64,000 nt of DNA from Glaciimonas sp. PAMC28666 (GTDB lineage: Bacteria; Pseudomonadota; Gammaproteobacteria; Burkholderiales; Burkholderiaceae_D): NCBI RefSeq assembly GCF_016917355.1, contig NZ_CP070304.1, forward strand, positions 4,402,001 to 4,466,000, given 5' to 3'. The notes below the pieces were generated by a model. It did no database searches and was not told the DNA's origin. It saw only the letters and a list, made by a program, of their open reading frames with translations. The position numbers and the translations under genes were made by a program. Below are positions 44,698 to 53,946 of this stretch, piece by piece. Position 1 is the stretch's first letter, and each line of letters starts with the position of its first letter.

Positions 44698-45009
44698 ATG
44701 GCTTTGACTATTTCGGCGATTGGTAGCACTGCAGGTGTCAGCGCTAAGTTTTCGGATATTTCTCCACATGAGATGGGGGTGATGTCACTTGATGATAGAT
44801 TACGCGACGCGTTTTCTACGAATTCGGTATCAACCCAGAATGAGTACAACTTCATTATGAACAAAGTTAATGATCAAAATTTTGATGTGTCGCCAAAAGC
44901 TCTTTTGGAACTACAGGTGCGTTTGGGTGAGTATAAGCAAGGTGTTGAAATCATCAGCGCATTAACCCGCAAAGGCGTGGCCACTATAGAGTCCCTTTTA
45001 AAAACGTGA
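44698..45009 (+). CDS. sctI: T3SS inner rod protein PrgJ-like
   Basis: Inner rod/adapter, 103 residues (PrgJ 101). MSLDDRLRDAFS and the C-terminal ALTRKGVATIESLLKT match PrgJ. A GGGAG site precedes the ATG. The stop overlaps the sctJ GTG by 4 bases. Confidence 0.95.
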   Translation: MALTISAIGSTAGVSAKFSDISPHEMGVMSLDDRLRDAFSTNSVSTQNEYNFIMNKVNDQNFDVSPKALLELQVRLGEYKQGVEIISALTRKGVATIESLLKT

Positions 45010-45848
45010 TAACTAAGCTGTATTTATTGATGTTTTGCATTTTGCTGGCTGGTTGTAAGCAAGAAAATCTGTTGCAGAGTCTGGAACAACGACAAGCTAA
45101 CGAGGTCGTCGCAGTCTTGCAACAAAATAATATCAAGGCATTCAAAAGAAATAATGGGAAAAGTGGCTTTAGCGTGGATGTCGAGCAAATTGACTTTGCT
45201 GCCGCGGTGGATATTTTAAAAGTCTATGATCTTCCTTCGCCCAAGTTAGTCGAGATCGCCGACATGTTTCCGGTTGATTCACTGGTGGCTTCTCCGCGTG
45301 CAGAAAAGGCACGACTTTACTCAGCGATTGAGCAGCGACTTGAGCAATCACTAAGAACTATTTCTGAAGTGGTTTCAGCTCGCGTTCATGTCAGTTATGA
45401 TCTGGACGGCGCGGACCGTGGACAAAAAAGTCGCCCAATACATTTGTCAACGTTAATAGTTTACGAAGAGGAAACTGATCCGCAAGCGATGATTAATAAT
45501 GCTAAGCGTTTCCTCAAAAATAGTTTTGATCAGGTCGAGTACGATAATATTTCTGTCGTTGTATCAAAACGTCGAATATTGCAAAGCGAGACTCCCACGA
45601 TATCGAGCAGGCAACCTCAGCGTCAATCGGGTACGTGGATCGGGATCATTGCGGTGCTTCTGGTCACTACAATAGCCGCATTGGTTTGGTATTTCCGCCA
45701 CCGCATCCGTCGGCTTCTTGCTGCTGTCATAGCGCCCTTGGAACTTTCGACCAAGAAGGATTTTCGACCGGCAGATAACGTGTTGAACGGGGCAGATTCT
45801 CTTGAAGATCCTGCTTATCCAGGGCCCGGAACGCCGGAAAAAAGATAA
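45006..45848 (+). CDS. sctJ: T3SS inner-membrane ring lipoprotein PrgK-like
   Basis: PrgK/MxiJ homologue, 280 residues. A lipoprotein signal (LLMFCILLAGC, lipidated Cys at about residue 17) is followed by two periplasmic ring domains. A C-terminal transmembrane helix (about 214-236, WIGIIAVLLVTTIAALVWYF) leads to a basic cytosolic tail. The GTG start overlaps sctI. Confidence 0.96.
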   Translation: MITKLYLLMFCILLAGCKQENLLQSLEQRQANEVVAVLQQNNIKAFKRNNGKSGFSVDVEQIDFAAAVDILKVYDLPSPKLVEIADMFPVDSLVASPRAEKARLYSAIEQRLEQSLRTISEVVSARVHVSYDLDGADRGQKSRPIHLSTLIVYEEETDPQAMINNAKRFLKNSFDQVEYDNISVVVSKRRILQSETPTISSRQPQRQSGTWIGIIAVLLVTTIAALVWYFRHRIRRLLAAVIAPLELSTKKDFRPADNVLNGADSLEDPAYPGPGTPEKR

Positions 45849-46478
45849 GTGGACTTGAATAACCTTAACGCACGCTTGGGATTGATTCTGTACGATCCGC
45901 TTAGCTATATCCATCCGGAGAGGTTGTGTCTGGCCGAGTTATTCGCCTCTCCGCGCCAGCGTGGCATTGTCAATGATATATTGATTCGTCAACTTGGATT
46001 GCCGGACGAAGTAGGGTTTTCGGCGTCGATTCCTGAGCGCCAGTTGGTGTTGAACTGGTGGCTGCTTCCCTACATCAGTACGCTCATTGGAGCGCAATTG
46101 CTTAAGTCCGAGCTTGGCTGGCAGGGAAATACCCTACGTCTTTCCAATTCTGTGCGCTTTTTTCTGACCCGTCAGATATGCCAGACTGCATCAAGCGTAA
46201 AAGGGTGCAAAATGACTCCCGAAGACGTTCAGATAGTCGGATTACAACACCTGCTGTTGTGGCAGCGTCATGCGTCGAAATCGCTAACAAAACGTATGGC
46301 GTTACTTTTTCCTGCAGCGGTCGATAAGTTTTTTTTGGAACGATATGCAGCAACTGCCACGTCTACGAATGCCCACATGTTTAATCCATCAGAACATTCC
46401 TCAGGAGTCAGGCGGCCCGACCTTTCTTTAATATTACAGGCGATACAGTATGCCAAAAATAATCCAGACGATGTGTGA
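45849..46478 (+). CDS. sctK: T3SS sorting-platform adapter OrgA-like
   Basis: A 209-residue OrgA/MxiK-like cytoplasmic protein linking SctD to SctQ pods. The N-terminus NLNARLGLILYDPLSYIHPERL is typical of OrgA, and the protein is Leu-rich without membrane spans. The GTG start directly follows the sctJ stop. It overlaps orgB. Confidence 0.9.
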   Translation: MDLNNLNARLGLILYDPLSYIHPERLCLAELFASPRQRGIVNDILIRQLGLPDEVGFSASIPERQLVLNWWLLPYISTLIGAQLLKSELGWQGNTLRLSNSVRFFLTRQICQTASSVKGCKMTPEDVQIVGLQHLLLWQRHASKSLTKRMALLFPAAVDKFFLERYAATATSTNAHMFNPSEHSSGVRRPDLSLILQAIQYAKNNPDDV

Positions 46479-47157
46479 GGCGATACCCGAAGAGGGAGTT
46501 TTGATACGTAGTATTTATTTGCGAAATAACATTAAAGCATCAGCGCTACTGAGGGAAGCGCGTCGCCGCGCCAAGTCTTTGATGGCGCACGCAGAAGCTG
46601 AGGCAGACTACACCTTTCGGCAAGCGAAATGCGATGGTTACGCACAAGGCATCTTGCAGTCTGCTGGCGAGTTAGTAGCGTACATGTCGCTTCAAGAGAA
46701 CTTGGCCGTACATATGCAAAGTCGCTTACATGAAAGCACGCGAGCCATTTTGAGTAGCTGCGTAAGTAATCCAGACGTGGTGATCGCAATTTTCGAAGAG
46801 TATCTGAGCCGCGCCGAACTAAAAGAAAGCCAGAGCATTAATTTGGTGGTGCCGGAAGCCTTTCGGTCGAACCATCGCACGTTGATTACCCGTTTGAATC
46901 AAAATTATAAGGGAATTATCAACGTTGAATATCACTTAGAGACGCGGTTTGTGTTGCAGGTAAATGATCAAGTCGCGGAGTTTGCGCCAGATGAATTTGT
47001 GAACATGGCGAGCCAGCGCGTACTGAACGAATTACCTGCTTTACTTGGTCAAAGCCACGCGATTAAGGAGCTGTGCCAAGAACGCCTTGCGGCAATTTTT
47101 GAAGGCACCGCTTCTCCACCGACTTCATTTCACGAGCACGAGGATGATTATGATTAA
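46450..47157 (+). CDS. sctL: T3SS stator OrgB-like
   Basis: A 235-residue OrgB/MxiN-like (FliH family) stator that tethers SctN. An N-terminal region with Ala/Arg/Glu-rich coiled coil (ALLREARRRAKSLMAHAEAEADY) is followed by a FliH-like C-terminal domain. It overlaps orgA by 29 bases from this start; an ATG at 46471 would cut the overlap to 8 bases and is an equally good start. Confidence 0.92.
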   Translation: MPKIIQTMCEAIPEEGVLIRSIYLRNNIKASALLREARRRAKSLMAHAEAEADYTFRQAKCDGYAQGILQSAGELVAYMSLQENLAVHMQSRLHESTRAILSSCVSNPDVVIAIFEEYLSRAELKESQSINLVVPEAFRSNHRTLITRLNQNYKGIINVEYHLETRFVLQVNDQVAEFAPDEFVNMASQRVLNELPALLGQSHAIKELCQERLAAIFEGTASPPTSFHEHEDDYD

Positions 47158-47578
47158 TCAGTTAAATGGTGCGATGTCAAATCCCTTGTTTGGAGTTGGA
47201 GTTGCGGAAAAAGTAAAAAGTTTTATTCCGGCAGACGCAGGCTTCGATATTGGCTTGCAGGACGATCAAGATTTCGATCAACTGTACGCGGGTCTGAAAA
47301 AAAGTTGGGAATCCAATCCAAACTTGACCAGTATGAATATTATCGAGCAACTTCGTAAGTTTATTAATAAAAATGGTGAGCAACCGTATAAGGCCATTTC
47401 GACACAAACGTCCGTCATTGCACGAGTTTTGGAAAGAGCCAAGACAGAGATCGGCGCCGAACCGCCACTTTATGCAGCACTAAACGAAAGTCTTTGTTTT
47501 GCTGTAGTTTCAAACGGCATGCTAAATAGTTTTATGGCGAAAATGCGAGAAATTCCAAAAGATCCCGAGCCATGGTGA
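47150..47578 (+). CDS. orgC: OrgC-like T3SS protein
   Basis: A 142-residue protein at the orgC position, similar in size to Salmonella OrgC, a secreted early substrate that promotes needle polymerisation. The start ATG 47150 overlaps the orgB stop by 8 bases, with GAGG about 7 bases upstream. Sequence is hydrophilic with a helical C-terminal half (ALNESLCFAVVSNGMLNSFMAKM). Assignment relies on order, length and overlap. Confidence 0.7.
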   Translation: MINQLNGAMSNPLFGVGVAEKVKSFIPADAGFDIGLQDDQDFDQLYAGLKKSWESNPNLTSMNIIEQLRKFINKNGEQPYKAISTQTSVIARVLERAKTEIGAEPPLYAALNESLCFAVVSNGMLNSFMAKMREIPKDPEPW

Positions 47579-48804
47579 TGTTTTCGACTTTGCCAAGAGG
47601 TAAAGTTTAATGTACTTTGGTTCGGTAATAGACACCAGATAAGCGACACGCGCAGCGCTGGTAGCTCTCGCCTGTCGCTGTCAACTGCAGGTGACGTGGC
47701 ACCGACTTTAGGTCCTACTCCGTATTACCGCTGAAGCTGCAGATGGATTGATTGGAAATTCGTTCCAATTGGCTATTGAATTCTTTCAATTCGGCTGTCA
47801 AGCTACGCTAGCGCTTTGGCAACTGCGATAGCGCATGCTCTCGCCCTAAAGCTCTGGGATGCGTTTATCTCGCAACCCTGGACGGTGTTCGTTAGCACGT
47901 GGTCGTTCCGGGCGGTTTTTTTTTGTATGGCTCAGCACCGCAACTTAAATACGAGTGGGTTGCGAGACCAAGGATCTCTTCGTTTTTATCGCTTACTCAT
48001 ACATTGTGTATTGTGGTCTGTATGATCGCGTGACCAATTCCCTCTACCACAATGGTAAGTGCGTTACCCAGAAAATCCTCAATGAGGTTTAGAAGTAACG
48101 AACCCGAAAAAAGGTTGGGCACATCAGAAACAAAGAGACAGTGCCACGCAAAGGCGACATTGTTAATCCAATAAGGACATAGGCGGCGAGTTATTGTCAC
48201 GATATTTCGGCCCTATTTCAGATACCTCATTACGCTAGACTAGCGCTTCGTCTATACGGCATCGGGCCCCATCACTGCCCTTTGACGGGATTTTATACAA
48301 CGCGATCGAGTAAGTGGTTTCCGTATTTCAGTCAATTTTGGGATTTCGAATCAAGCGCTCCTTCGGTTTTTTTGAGCGGAAAGCTGTCGGAAGTATTAAA
48401 CGATTTGGACGACCATAAAATTCATGGGGTAAACACGGCGAGATTGTTACGATTTGGCGTAAGAACTTTCTTGTAATGTCTTTTTTTGTTGCTCCTGAGT
48501 TATCTCTAAATGTGAAAGAATACGACTTTAAATACCAGCCAAAAGAAATGAATTTCATTGCGACAATTGGCTATTCGTTACTCGGTCAGACGAGAAATTC
48601 GGGCGATGAATTTTGTTTTTACATTTCAGAACTAGAACTTTCTTAAGGCAGTTTGCGCATTTCAATGTGTACTATGTTCAATATTGTTTATTCATAGCAA
48701 GGATAGGAAGTGGTTTATTTAATAAACAATAAATCTTGCGACCATGCGTTACTTTTTTTATCGGCGCCTTGAATACCGAATTTAGAAATCTCTTTAAGGT
48801 ATTA
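47579..48804. other. gene-poor region ending the T3SS island
   Basis: About 1.2 kb without an intact gene. Short frames at 47816-48025 (+) and 47997-48200 (-) have no support. A decayed gene is noted at 48282-48646. AT-rich DNA from 48650 is the upstream region of the response regulator. The stretch looks like degraded or rearranged DNA. Confidence 0.6.
48282..48646 (+). pseudogene. frameshifted small gene, family unknown
   Basis: The frame 48282-48476 is continued in another frame after about 48415: GKHGEIVTIWRKNFLVMSFFV, then KEMNFIATIGYSLLGQT and GDEFCFYISELELS, ending at 48646. The second part is protein-like (mixed beta pattern, ATG at 48476) and can stand alone as 56 codons. Together they suggest one decayed gene of about 115 residues. 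The beta-rich C-terminus recalls small immunity proteins, but this is only an impression. Confidence 0.35.
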
Positions 48805-48826
48805 GTGGACTTACAGTGGACTTACA
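48805..48826 (+). repeat. 11-bp tandem duplication at response-regulator start
   Basis: GTGGACTTACA occurs twice in tandem (48805-48815, 48816-48826). AAGG at 48796-48799 is well placed for the first GTG but that frame ends after 11 codons (MDLQWTYKQLK); the second GTG, 16 bases from AAGG, opens the real gene. Confidence 0.8.
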
Positions 48827-49511
48827 AACAATTAAAGTAATTATTGCTGACGATCACCCTATAGTGCTGGCTGGAATACGATCTGTCGTTGCAGGAAGTA
48901 GCTTTAAAATCGTGGGATCAGCACGCAACTCTACAGAAATCATTGATTTGTTAAGCCAGGGATTATGCGATGTATTAGTTTCCGACTATGCGATGCCCGG
49001 TGGTGACTACGGTGATGGTATTCCTTTGTTCGAGTTCGTCCTTCGTCGATTTCCACGAGTGCGCACAGTGGCGTTTACGATGTTGGATAACCCGGCAATT
49101 TTAGGACAATTGCGATCCATCGGAGTCCGCTGTATTTTGAGCAAAATGGATGATGTTAATTATTTAATTTCGGCGATTCACATAGCCTATGCCAGTGATA
49201 CAGGAGAATTTTTTTCTCCGACGATTAAATCCATTATGAAGGAGTACGGCAACGTGACTGGACGCCTAGCCTTATCTCAGCGGGAGACCGAGGTTTTGCG
49301 GCTGTATGTCTCTGGTATGGCGATTAACGAAATAGCGGGTCAGCTACATCGTAGTAAACAAACGGTCAGTTCGCAAAAAAACAGCGCTATGCGAAAGATT
49401 GGTGTTGAACGTGATATGGATTTATTTAAATATGCAATCGAAGTAGGGTTGGTTCCATCGTTTAGCGTTGGAAGTCTAAACTCACGATCACAGCACGCAT
49501 CCGCTCCTTAG
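48816..49511 (+). CDS. LuxR/NarL-type response regulator, orphan
   Basis: A 231-residue response regulator. The receiver domain has the acidic pair DD (11-12), phospho-acceptor Asp in VSDYAMPGG, Thr in VAFTM and Lys in ILSKMDD. The C-terminal LuxR-type helix-turn-helix is LSQRETEVLRLYVSGMAINEIAGQLHRSKQTVSSQKNSAMRKIG-like. It resembles RcsB/BvgA-type regulators. No partner kinase is in the window, so it is orphan here. Its position at the edge of the T3SS island suggests control of it. Start choice is complicated by the 11-bp duplication. Confidence 0.9.
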   Translation: MDLQTIKVIIADDHPIVLAGIRSVVAGSSFKIVGSARNSTEIIDLLSQGLCDVLVSDYAMPGGDYGDGIPLFEFVLRRFPRVRTVAFTMLDNPAILGQLRSIGVRCILSKMDDVNYLISAIHIAYASDTGEFFSPTIKSIMKEYGNVTGRLALSQRETEVLRLYVSGMAINEIAGQLHRSKQTVSSQKNSAMRKIGVERDMDLFKYAIEVGLVPSFSVGSLNSRSQHASAP

Positions 49512-49677
49512 CTACGGAATTGGTGCGCAGACCACACGCTTGCGCTGTATTCACGGGTATCGAGGTGAGTCTAACGTGGCGTTAAGATCAGATTGGTGTC
49601 CACTCTTCGTGGCTCAAATTTAAAGCAGGGCAGTCCATACTTGGTGAAGCCCGTTGAATGGAGGACCTTAACTTTAT

Positions 49678-50136
49678 TTACTTGGAAATCAAATCGGCCG
49701 ACATGATTGCCTTAAGAAAAGTGGTGGTGATGTCACCGCGCTCCCGTTGCGCAATCCACCACGCGCTACCTTTGCGGATTGACCACTCCTTCTTCTCTCC
49801 GGTGACAAGCATCGCGGCGACTTGACCCAAAATAGGTTGATGCCCAATGAGGAGTACCGGTTCACGAGAGTTTGGCCAGTTGGCTGCGGCCAGAAGTTGT
49901 TCGGCTGTGCAGTTGGGTGAGAGGTCGGGATGAATCTTGAACTTTCGCCCTAATGCTTCTGCGGTCTGAATGGTCCGGGTGGCGGGGCTGCAGAGTATTT
50001 TGCAGGAGTTAGGCAAATTGCTGTCTAGCCAGTCTGCCATTTTCCATGCCTGTTTGTGACCTTTGCCGGTTAGCGCACGGCCTTCGTCTGGTTCGCCAAC
50101 CTCGGCCTCTGCGTGGCGCCAGAGTATCAATTCCAT
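49678..50136 (-). CDS. sixA: phosphohistidine phosphatase SixA
   Basis: A 152-residue histidine phosphatase of the SixA group. LILWRHAEAE carries the catalytic RH; the second His is in VLLIGHQPILG. SixA dephosphorylates phosphohistidine proteins. The gene lies 22 bases downstream of ppk1 on the same strand, so the two are probably an operon linked to phosphate metabolism. It marks the return to core genome. Confidence 0.92.
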   Translation of the reverse strand: MELILWRHAEAEVGEPDEGRALTGKGHKQAWKMADWLDSNLPNSCKILCSPATRTIQTAEALGRKFKIHPDLSPNCTAEQLLAAANWPNSREPVLLIGHQPILGQVAAMLVTGEKKEWSIRKGSAWWIAQRERGDITTTFLKAIMSADLISK

Positions 50137-50158
50137 GATAATTTCCTTAAAGATGTTG

Positions 50159-52303
50159 TTAGCCGATTTCTGAGGAAGCGCCTAAAAGAGACATTAAGTG
50201 CTGCTGCGCGCTAAACGCAGCATGACGTGGTCCTTTTTTGCGTTTGTTCCAATTTCCATCGGATGACAATTCCCACGCATTAACGTTGTCTTTTAAATAG
50301 GGGGTTAAGCCTTCGCTGATGACACGCTTTTTTAACATTTTGTCTATAATCGGAAAAGCAACCTCGACCCGCCTGAACAGATTACGGTTCATCCAGTCGG
50401 CGCTGGCGAGATAAACGTCGTGCTGCAGATTATTTCGGAAGTAATAAATTCGGGTATGCTCTAGAAAGCGACCGATGATTGAGCGCACTGTGATATTTTC
50501 AGAAAGGCCCTTCACCCCAGGGCGCAATGCGCATGCGCCCCGAATAATGAGCTCGATTTTTACGCCGTCTGCTGAGGCAGCATATAGCGCTTTGATCACT
50601 GATTCATCTAGTAATGCGTTCATTTTGGCCACGATGCGGGCCGGGCGACCTTGGCGCGCAATATCAGCCTCATTACGTATCGCGCGAATTAATTCTTTTT
50701 GTAGCGCAAATGGCGCTAACCAAAGATAGTCCATTTTTTTCGGTTTAGTCAGACTGGTCAGGTGAATGAACACTTCGTTGACTTCCATTGCCAACTTTTG
50801 ATTCGCGGTTAATAACCCGAAGTCGGTGTATAACTTGGTGGTGTTCGGATGATAATTGCCGGTTCCAAGATGGGCATAAAAGCACAAACCGGTCACGCCG
50901 CCTTTCTGGATTACTGACGATTCGCGGCGGATGACGAGTGCCAATTTGGCGTGCGTTTTAAGGCCGACTACGCCGTACACAACGTGGGCCCCCGCACGCT
51001 CCAGTCTATCAGCCCAGTTGATATTAGCCTCCTCGTCGAAGCGTGCCATAAGCTCGACGACGACAGTCACCTCCTTACCGAGTTGCGCCGCCATAATCAA
51101 CGATTCAATCAAATCCGAATTCATACCTGCGCGGTAAATTGTCTGCCTGATGGCGACCACAAGCGGATCATATGCTGCGCTGCGGATAAAGTCGATTACG
51201 GGCTGAAATGATTGAAAGGGGTGATGAAGGAGGACGTCTTTTTTCTTTAATAACGTAAAAATATCCTCAGACGACAAGTGCGCAGGCAAGCCTGGCGTAA
51301 AAGGAGGAAATCGCAGACCTGGCTGCGTGGACTGATCAATGATTTCTGACAGCCGCACCAGATTGACGGGGCCGTCGACGGCATACATGCGATTTGGTGC
51401 GATGGAAAACTGGTTCAGTAAAAATGTCGATAAATGCGATGGACAATTCTGTGCAATCTCTAGCCGAACTGCTACGCCAAACTGGCGGCTCTGGAGTTCA
51501 CTTTGCAGCGCCTGGCGCAGATTTTTTACTTCCTCTTCATCGACCCAAAGATCGCTGTTACGCGTTACCCGGAATTGATAATAGGAGAGAACGTGGCGTC
51601 CACTGAACAAATCATTAATATGCGCGTGAATGATAGAAGACAGCAAACAGAACGAAATGCCGTTCGGCGACAATGCGTCCGGTAATTTAATGACCCGTGG
51701 CAAGACCCGCGGTGCTTTAATTATAGCAATTGTCGCGTCTCGTCCAAACGCATCTTTTCCGGCCATTTCGACGATAAAATTTAAGCTTTTGTTGAGAACT
51801 TGCGGGAAAGGATGCGCCGGGTCAAGCCCGATGGGGGTGAGCAGAGGCCGGATTTCGTGCTCAAAATAGGACTTTACCCAAGCGCGCTGGGCTTCGTTCC
51901 GGTCTTTGTGACGCAACAGATGAACGCCATTTGCAGACAACTGCGGCAGGACTTCCTTGTTTAAAATCGCGTATTGGCGCGCCACGATGTCGTGGCATTC
52001 GGTACTCGTGAGCTTAAATGCCTCGGATAGCAGCGGTGGATCGATGACATCGCTACCTTCTTCTGTATGACTATTCGCCAACAGACTCGCGATACGTACC
52101 TCAAAAAACTCGTCAAGATTATTACTGACTATACATAGATAGCGCAACCGTTCAAGCAGAGGCACGTGGCTTTGTTCGGCTTGCGCCAACACGCGCCGAT
52201 TAAAAGCGAGAAGGGACAATTCGCGATTCAAATAGGCTGGATTGTTATCAATATTTAATTTGATTGATTCTGCATTTTCGTCTGAGCTAGTATTTTTTTT
52301 CAT
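50159..52303 (-). CDS. ppk: polyphosphate kinase 1
   Basis: PPK1, about 714 residues, makes inorganic polyphosphate from ATP. The N-terminal domain begins YLNRELSLLAFNRRVL, the usual PPK1 start. The phospho-acceptor His is in GTGNYHPNTTKLYTDFG. LVRLSEI and HHPFQSF segments are also typical. ATG at 52303 is chosen over a TTG at 52351; neither has a clear ribosome site. No ppx exopolyphosphatase gene is present next to it. Confidence 0.95.
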   Translation of the reverse strand: MKKNTSSDENAESIKLNIDNNPAYLNRELSLLAFNRRVLAQAEQSHVPLLERLRYLCIVSNNLDEFFEVRIASLLANSHTEEGSDVIDPPLLSEAFKLTSTECHDIVARQYAILNKEVLPQLSANGVHLLRHKDRNEAQRAWVKSYFEHEIRPLLTPIGLDPAHPFPQVLNKSLNFIVEMAGKDAFGRDATIAIIKAPRVLPRVIKLPDALSPNGISFCLLSSIIHAHINDLFSGRHVLSYYQFRVTRNSDLWVDEEEVKNLRQALQSELQSRQFGVAVRLEIAQNCPSHLSTFLLNQFSIAPNRMYAVDGPVNLVRLSEIIDQSTQPGLRFPPFTPGLPAHLSSEDIFTLLKKKDVLLHHPFQSFQPVIDFIRSAAYDPLVVAIRQTIYRAGMNSDLIESLIMAAQLGKEVTVVVELMARFDEEANINWADRLERAGAHVVYGVVGLKTHAKLALVIRRESSVIQKGGVTGLCFYAHLGTGNYHPNTTKLYTDFGLLTANQKLAMEVNEVFIHLTSLTKPKKMDYLWLAPFALQKELIRAIRNEADIARQGRPARIVAKMNALLDESVIKALYAASADGVKIELIIRGACALRPGVKGLSENITVRSIIGRFLEHTRIYYFRNNLQHDVYLASADWMNRNLFRRVEVAFPIIDKMLKKRVISEGLTPYLKDNVNAWELSSDGNWNKRKKGPRHAAFSAQQHLMSLLGASSEIG

Positions 52304-52442
52304 AAAGTTGAGGACTAGTCGGGAGAATTTGGGCGGAGTGTATGGAGACAATATGACATCTTGATGACGAATACGGAAGCCATTTCAGTCTTTTTTATAC
52401 TCCACGAACAAAAAATGACGCGTCATGACTTGACTTAATGTG

Positions 52443-52459
52443 TGTCACAAACATGTCAT
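52443..52459. promoter_or_regulatory. Pho box upstream of pstS
   Basis: TGTCAC (52443-52448) and TGTCAT (52454-52459) are direct repeats spaced 11 bases apart, the spacing of PhoB half-sites. Located between divergent ppk1 and pstS, so it may serve both. PhoB is encoded at 57838. Confidence 0.65.
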
Positions 52460-52630
52460 AAATGTTGGTTAAAGTTCGCCTGTCCAATGGACATTGTGAA
52501 TTTTGGACGTTATCAGGCACCTTGCTTGCACCCCATAATCAACTTTCACAGCGTGAGATCGGGAAGCCTTGGTAGGCTTTTAAAACTATATAAGTTTTGT
52601 TATTAATTCTAGTGAATAAGGGAGTAACGA

Positions 52631-53674
52631 ATGCGACTCAATAAAGTCTTTACATCCGTCGTTTTGGCGTTGGGTGCAACTTTCGCAGTTTCATCGGTTA
52701 TGGCAGTGGAAATTACTGGCGCGGGCGCTTCATTTCCTTATCCAATTTACGCAAAGTGGGCCGAGTCTTATAAAGCGGCGACCGGGAATAGCCTGAATTA
52801 CCAATCAATCGGATCGGGCGGCGGTATCAAGCAAATTAAGGCCAAGACCGTCGATTTCGGCGCGTCGGACATGCCGCTGAAGGCCGAGGAATTGGCAGCT
52901 GACAGCCTTATGCAATTCCCTGCAATCATGGGGGGCGTTGTCCCGGTAGTCAATCTGGAAGGTGTGGCCCCAGGTCAGCTAAAACTAACTGGCGCAGTAC
53001 TGGGAGATATCTATTTAGGTAAAGTGACTAAATGGAATGCACCGGAAATTGCTGCATTGAATCCTGGCGTCAAATTGCCTTCCAGCGACATCACCGTTGT
53101 CTACCGCGCCGATGGTTCAGGCACTTCCTTCGTATTTACCAGCTACTTGTCAAAAGCCAGTCCAAGCTTCAAAGCTGGCGTCGGTGCTGGTACCTCAGTT
53201 AAATGGCCAGTTGGTGTTGGTGGTAAAGGTAACGAAGGCGTGGCTGCAAACGTGCAAAAAATCAAAGGTTCGATTGGTTATGTTGAATATGCTTATGCTA
53301 AAAAGAATAAGCTACAACACACACAGTTGAAGAACCGGGATGGTGGATTTGTACAGCCGGATGACGAAACCTTTAAAGCTGCTGCGGCTGGCGCGGACTG
53401 GGCCAAGACGCCTGGCTTTGCAGTAGATTTTACTGATGCTGCCGGCAAAGACAGCTGGCCTATTACCAGCGCTTCTTTTATCTTGTTACACAAGTCACAA
53501 GCTGACGGCGTAAAGGGTAAAGAAGTTTTAAAGTTCTTCGACTGGGCTTATAAGAACGGCGGCGCAGCGGCAACTGAACTTGATTACGTCGCGATACCTT
53601 CTTCAGTGGTTAAGCTAGTGACCGAGGCTTGGAAAACGGACGTTAAAGATGCCGCTGGTAAGGCGATCTGGTAA
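52631..53674 (+). CDS. pstS: phosphate-binding protein PstS
   Basis: Periplasmic high-affinity phosphate-binding protein, 347 residues. Signal peptide 1-25 (ending SSVMA). ITGAGASFPYPIYAKWAESYK and the SGSGGGIKQIK-like and RADGSGTSFVFTSYLS segments form the phosphate site. An AGGGAG-like site precedes the ATG. A 272-base gap separates it from pstC. Confidence 0.97.
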   Translation: MRLNKVFTSVVLALGATFAVSSVMAVEITGAGASFPYPIYAKWAESYKAATGNSLNYQSIGSGGGIKQIKAKTVDFGASDMPLKAEELAADSLMQFPAIMGGVVPVVNLEGVAPGQLKLTGAVLGDIYLGKVTKWNAPEIAALNPGVKLPSSDITVVYRADGSGTSFVFTSYLSKASPSFKAGVGAGTSVKWPVGVGGKGNEGVAANVQKIKGSIGYVEYAYAKKNKLQHTQLKNRDGGFVQPDDETFKAAAAGADWAKTPGFAVDFTDAAGKDSWPITSASFILLHKSQADGVKGKEVLKFFDWAYKNGGAAATELDYVAIPSSVVKLVTEAWKTDVKDAAGKAIW

Positions 53675-53946
53675 CTGCCGATGTTCGTGGCGCTAGCCCC
53701 ATATTTTGAGGCTAAAACGCGCATTTTTGACACACGGTAATCGAAAAACCTGCAGCTAGGCGGTCATGTCAGATCGTCTGTCTGTGGGGACGGTCATATC
53801 TGAAAAATAAAATTATGAGCTTGAGGTCACGTCGCTTTACGCCTTGATGCAGGTAAATAATCGGGGTAAAGCGTGGGCTATAGGGTTGAAATAAGTTTCG
53901 AGAGTTTAGTCGGACACGGCACCCACTTCATCGGATATCGCTACTC

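Noticed and set aside
47816..48200. Frames of 69 and 67 codons on opposite strands in the gene-poor region
   Set aside because: They overlap each other, lack ribosome sites and show no recognisable protein pattern.
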